DNA of 62,735 nt from positions 228,697,700-228,760,434 of the forward strand of contig JBOZIK010000001.1 of NCBI GenBank assembly GCA_051453625.1, given 5' to 3'. The translations under genes were made by a program, and so were the position numbers. Positions 61,890 through 62,735 of this stretch are shown piece after piece. The stretch's first letter is position 1, and every line of letters begins with the position of its first letter. Source of the stretch: Welwitschia mirabilis (taxonomy: Eukaryota > Gnetophyta > Gnetopsida > Welwitschiales). The notes beneath the pieces are model-generated. The model saw nothing but the letters and a program-made list of their open reading frames with translations, searched no databases and had not been told where the DNA came from.

Positions 61890-62718
61890 AGCTTATAAAG
61901 TCATGTATTATAGCTTAGTTTGGTATATACATAATATAGTATTCATATTCATTTCAAATTTTGACATTCAAGTGAATAGTACTTGTGGCTATGTTCTTGA
62001 AAGTAAAGAGAACATTACAGATTGTGCTTATTTGTATTTGTTTCTCTTTATTAAAGGTATGTTGAGCAAGGTTTAANNNNNNNNNNAAGAAACAACATAT
62101 CTTAAAACATATTTTTCCAAGTACAATAGAAATCCTACTGATAATCAAAGCCTCTAGCATTAGCATTTAGTTTAATTAACCCTCATTTCCAATTATAATA
62201 AAAAATAGGCTCTAAACTAGCATATTCCAATGGGTTTACAATGAAATAGAATTTAGAAGACTCTAAAGTTGGGAAATTTTCTAGCCAATCCCAAGGCCTT
62301 TGTAATTTAAGAAAATTCATTAGAAGAAGGGTTGAGATTTCTTACCATATTATGTTTTCTACTTTATTCTCTTTTTAATCTTTTCTAGCATTTATTTTAA
62401 TTTTTTTATCTATCTTTCTATTATTTCAAGTTTTATTAACTAATAGTACATTTGAAATACACTACTTTACATCATTGCCATTATTCCTTTGCTTTTGTCC
62501 CATTTCCATTTCTCATAGTTGTTATGATTCAGAATAGCAAACTAGCGCATTGTAGATGTGCTCTGTATATTTCTTTTCCTATTTGAATATTTTTTGTTCA
62601 TTTTTTATTTTATTTTCTTACATATATTCTAGTTTTTCCTATAACAAAATATCATATTTATTTACATGAGTGATTAGACTATTATTTTTTTATTGAAGCT
62701 GGTTCTCCTCCCCCCTCC
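61890..62718. other. Downstream of transposase, no gene recognised
   Basis: AT-rich with a 10-N gap at 62077-62086. No terminus of the CACTA element and no second gene could be identified. Confidence 0.4.
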
Positions 62719-62735
62719 TCTCTCTCTCTCTCTCT
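62719..62735. repeat. (TC)n microsatellite at the window edge
   Basis: TCTCTCTC run following a C-rich stretch (CTCCCCCCTCC). It continues beyond the window. Confidence 0.9.

Larger units (their letters stand above)
49200..62735 (+). mobile_element. Probable CACTA (En/Spm) DNA transposon, right end outside window
   Basis: Begins with a terminus-like CGCTACTAAAAAAG (plant CACTA ends normally read CACTA followed by C/TAAAAAA-like text). Subterminal palindromes follow, and a TNP2-type transposase is encoded on the plus strand at about 58250-60430. Whether the left end and the transposase belong to one element is inferred. They are 9 kb apart with two large gaps between them, and no right terminus is visible. 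Confidence 0.55.

Noticed and set aside
1-62735. Host protein-coding genes, tRNA, rRNA or organelle-derived inserts
   Set aside because: No exon-intron gene with recognisable domains, no tRNA cloverleaf-like block and no GC-richer organelle-like segment could be supported by eye. A computed search would be needed to exclude small ones.

Overview
This is nuclear DNA from a flowering plant. It is very AT-rich (by eye about three quarters A+T) and is packed with old, nested transposable elements. The signs are Ty1/copia and Ty3/gypsy retrotransposons with plant-type primer sites, a plant TNP2-type (CACTA, En/Spm) transposase, LINE reverse-transcriptase fragments, no bacterial gene layout, and scaffold N runs. 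I cannot name the species. I found no convincing host gene, tRNA, rRNA or CRISPR array. Almost every coding region is a pseudogene broken by stops and frameshifts.

Layout. (1) 1-3715: the 5' interior and LTR of an Athila/Tat-like gypsy element on the minus strand, then an LTR of the same family in the opposite orientation lying head to head with a further minus-strand LTR. (2) 3716-10226: a minus-strand Ty1/copia element (Copia-1) with recognisable gag, protease, integrase, RT and RNase H, a tRNA-Met primer site and a 5' LTR. (3) 10227-12700: AT-rich DNA with a second primer-site/LTR boundary near 11200-11215. (4) About 12734-13998: the 3' half of a LINE, cut at position 13999 by (5) a remarkable array at 13999-31606. 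This consists of three copies of a ~4 kb LTR separated by two ~185 bp spacers, each holding only a primer site and a purine tract (LTR-spacer-LTR-spacer-LTR). LTR2 carries a small LTR insertion with perfect 5-bp target duplication. LTR3 carries a complete Tnt1-like copia element (Copia-2, 24479-29712). (6) 32019-43022: a structurally complete 11 kb Athila/Tat-like gypsy element on the minus strand, with two ~1250 bp LTRs, matching 5-bp target duplications, PBS, PPT, gag, protease, RT-RNase H and integrase. (7) About 43560-44420: a second LINE RT fragment. (8) 44870-49199: LTR-like and unassigned AT-rich DNA with a 59-bp tandem repeat. (9) 49200 to the window end: probably one CACTA transposon with its left end and subterminal palindromes at 49200-49620, a decayed TNP2 transposase at about 58250-60430 and a DUF4216-like segment near 60940-61180.

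The elements do not work together as a pathway. The window is a record of successive insertions: LINE, then the long-LTR array, then Copia-2 and the small LTR inside it. Most in-frame stops that can be aligned with a family motif are explained by C-to-T or G-to-A transitions, as expected for long-silenced, methylated heterochromatin. The most unusual object is the long-LTR, almost-no-interior tandem array. Eleven N runs limit the reading, and at least two of them are flanked by near-identical copies of the same sequence.
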